Below the pieces are notes generated by a model. That model worked only from the letters and a program-made list of their open reading frames with translations. It ran no database searches and was not told the origin of the DNA. A stretch of DNA of 6,051 nt from Methanobacteriota archaeon (GTDB taxonomy: Archaea > Thermoplasmatota > Poseidoniia > Poseidoniales > Poseidoniaceae): NCBI GenBank assembly GCA_002689565.1, contig NZGQ01000084.1:8003-14053 (forward strand). Reading direction: 5' to 3'. The position numbers and the translations under genes were made by a program. Of this stretch, positions 5,777 to 6,051 are shown one piece after another (position 1 is the first letter of the stretch; the number at the start of each line of letters is the position of its first letter).

Positions 5777-6051
5777 TGCGCTCTAGTGCAAAAAATGACC
5801 AAGGCCAGATGCTATTGGCAACCGGTGTAGTTTTGATGATGTCACTGTTATCAATGGCAATTTTCGGTGTCAAATTAGCAGGTATTTCGATGCCATATGA
5901 TACGGCAGGAGATGACACAATTGATGCTTCAGGAGACATTGCAGAGAACCTTCCTGGTTTAACAGAATCTAGAGCTTTGATTTGGTATGAATCTGGGCTA
6001 TCAGAGATAGAGAGTGTTCAGAAATCAATAGACTCGTTGCATGATGATGTT
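5776..6051 (+). CDS. Pilin-like membrane-anchored protein, 3'-truncated by the window edge
   Basis: The ATG at 5776 shares its A with the TAA stop of the preceding gene (5774-5776), a typical translational coupling junction. A weak GGGAG lies at 5760-5764. The frame stays open for 92 codons to the right edge, so the gene is incomplete. The N-terminus is MRSSAKNDQGQMLLATG, followed by a hydrophobic helix at about 12-36. After it come a Gly/Asp-rich acidic stretch (38-58) and a helical stretch of E, S, Q and D (about 64-92) that could form an amphipathic or coiled helix. The 'GQ' followed by a hydrophobic helix is typical of small pilin-like proteins of archaeal type IV pilus operons, but no exact prepilin cleavage motif is present. 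It is probably a secreted or assembled subunit, or an accessory to one; its real size and C-terminal domain are unknown. Confidence 0.7.
   Translation, partial: MRSSAKNDQGQMLLATGVVLMMSLLSMAIFGVKLAGISMPYDTAGDDTIDASGDIAENLPGLTESRALIWYESGLSEIESVQKSIDSLHDDV

Noticed and set aside
1..6051. CRISPR array, tRNA, rRNA, insertion sequence or attachment site
   Set aside because: No repeated spacer pattern, cloverleaf, transposase or flanking repeats were seen; coding sequence fills almost the entire window.

Overview
The window looks archaeal, most likely from a planktonic euryarchaeon such as Marine Group II (Poseidoniales). The evidence is a UPF0200 P-loop kinase (an archaeal family), a FlaI/GspE-type ATPase, two FlaJ/TadC-type membrane proteins, and ribosome binding sites close to the archaeal consensus GGAGGTGATC. 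TTG and GTG starts are used. The lineage is an inference from gene content; no marker gene is present. All genes lie on the + strand and are packed tightly.

Layout. Positions 1-591 hold the C-terminal part of a multi-pass membrane protein, possibly an ABC-2-type permease, cut by the left edge. Positions 610-1155 encode a UPF0200 nucleotide-kinase-like protein. A strong GC-rich hairpin (1151-1178) covers its stop codon and probably separates it from the next transcription unit. From 1236 to the right edge runs one apparent operon for an archaeal type IV pilus-like or Tad-like secretion machine. It comprises the assembly ATPase (1236-2759), a first membrane platform protein (2780-3799), a second one (3815-5329), and two small pilin-like proteins with a single N-terminal membrane segment (5339-5776, and 5776 running off the right edge).

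How the genes work together. The ATPase would sit on the cytoplasmic side and drive the two integral membrane T2SSF proteins, which together would form the platform. The platform would assemble or move small subunits such as the two at the right end. Archaella usually have one FlaJ with two T2SSF regions and an adjacent FlaH. Here there are two separate one-domain platform proteins and no FlaH-like gene within view, so a pilus or pseudopilus system fits better than an archaellum.

The most notable point is that both platform proteins carry an extracytoplasmic insert between their first two membrane segments. The first insert is about 50 residues with two cysteines; the second is about 185 residues with four cysteines. 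The function and substrate of the machine cannot be read from this window. No gene-free stretch exceeds 300 bases.
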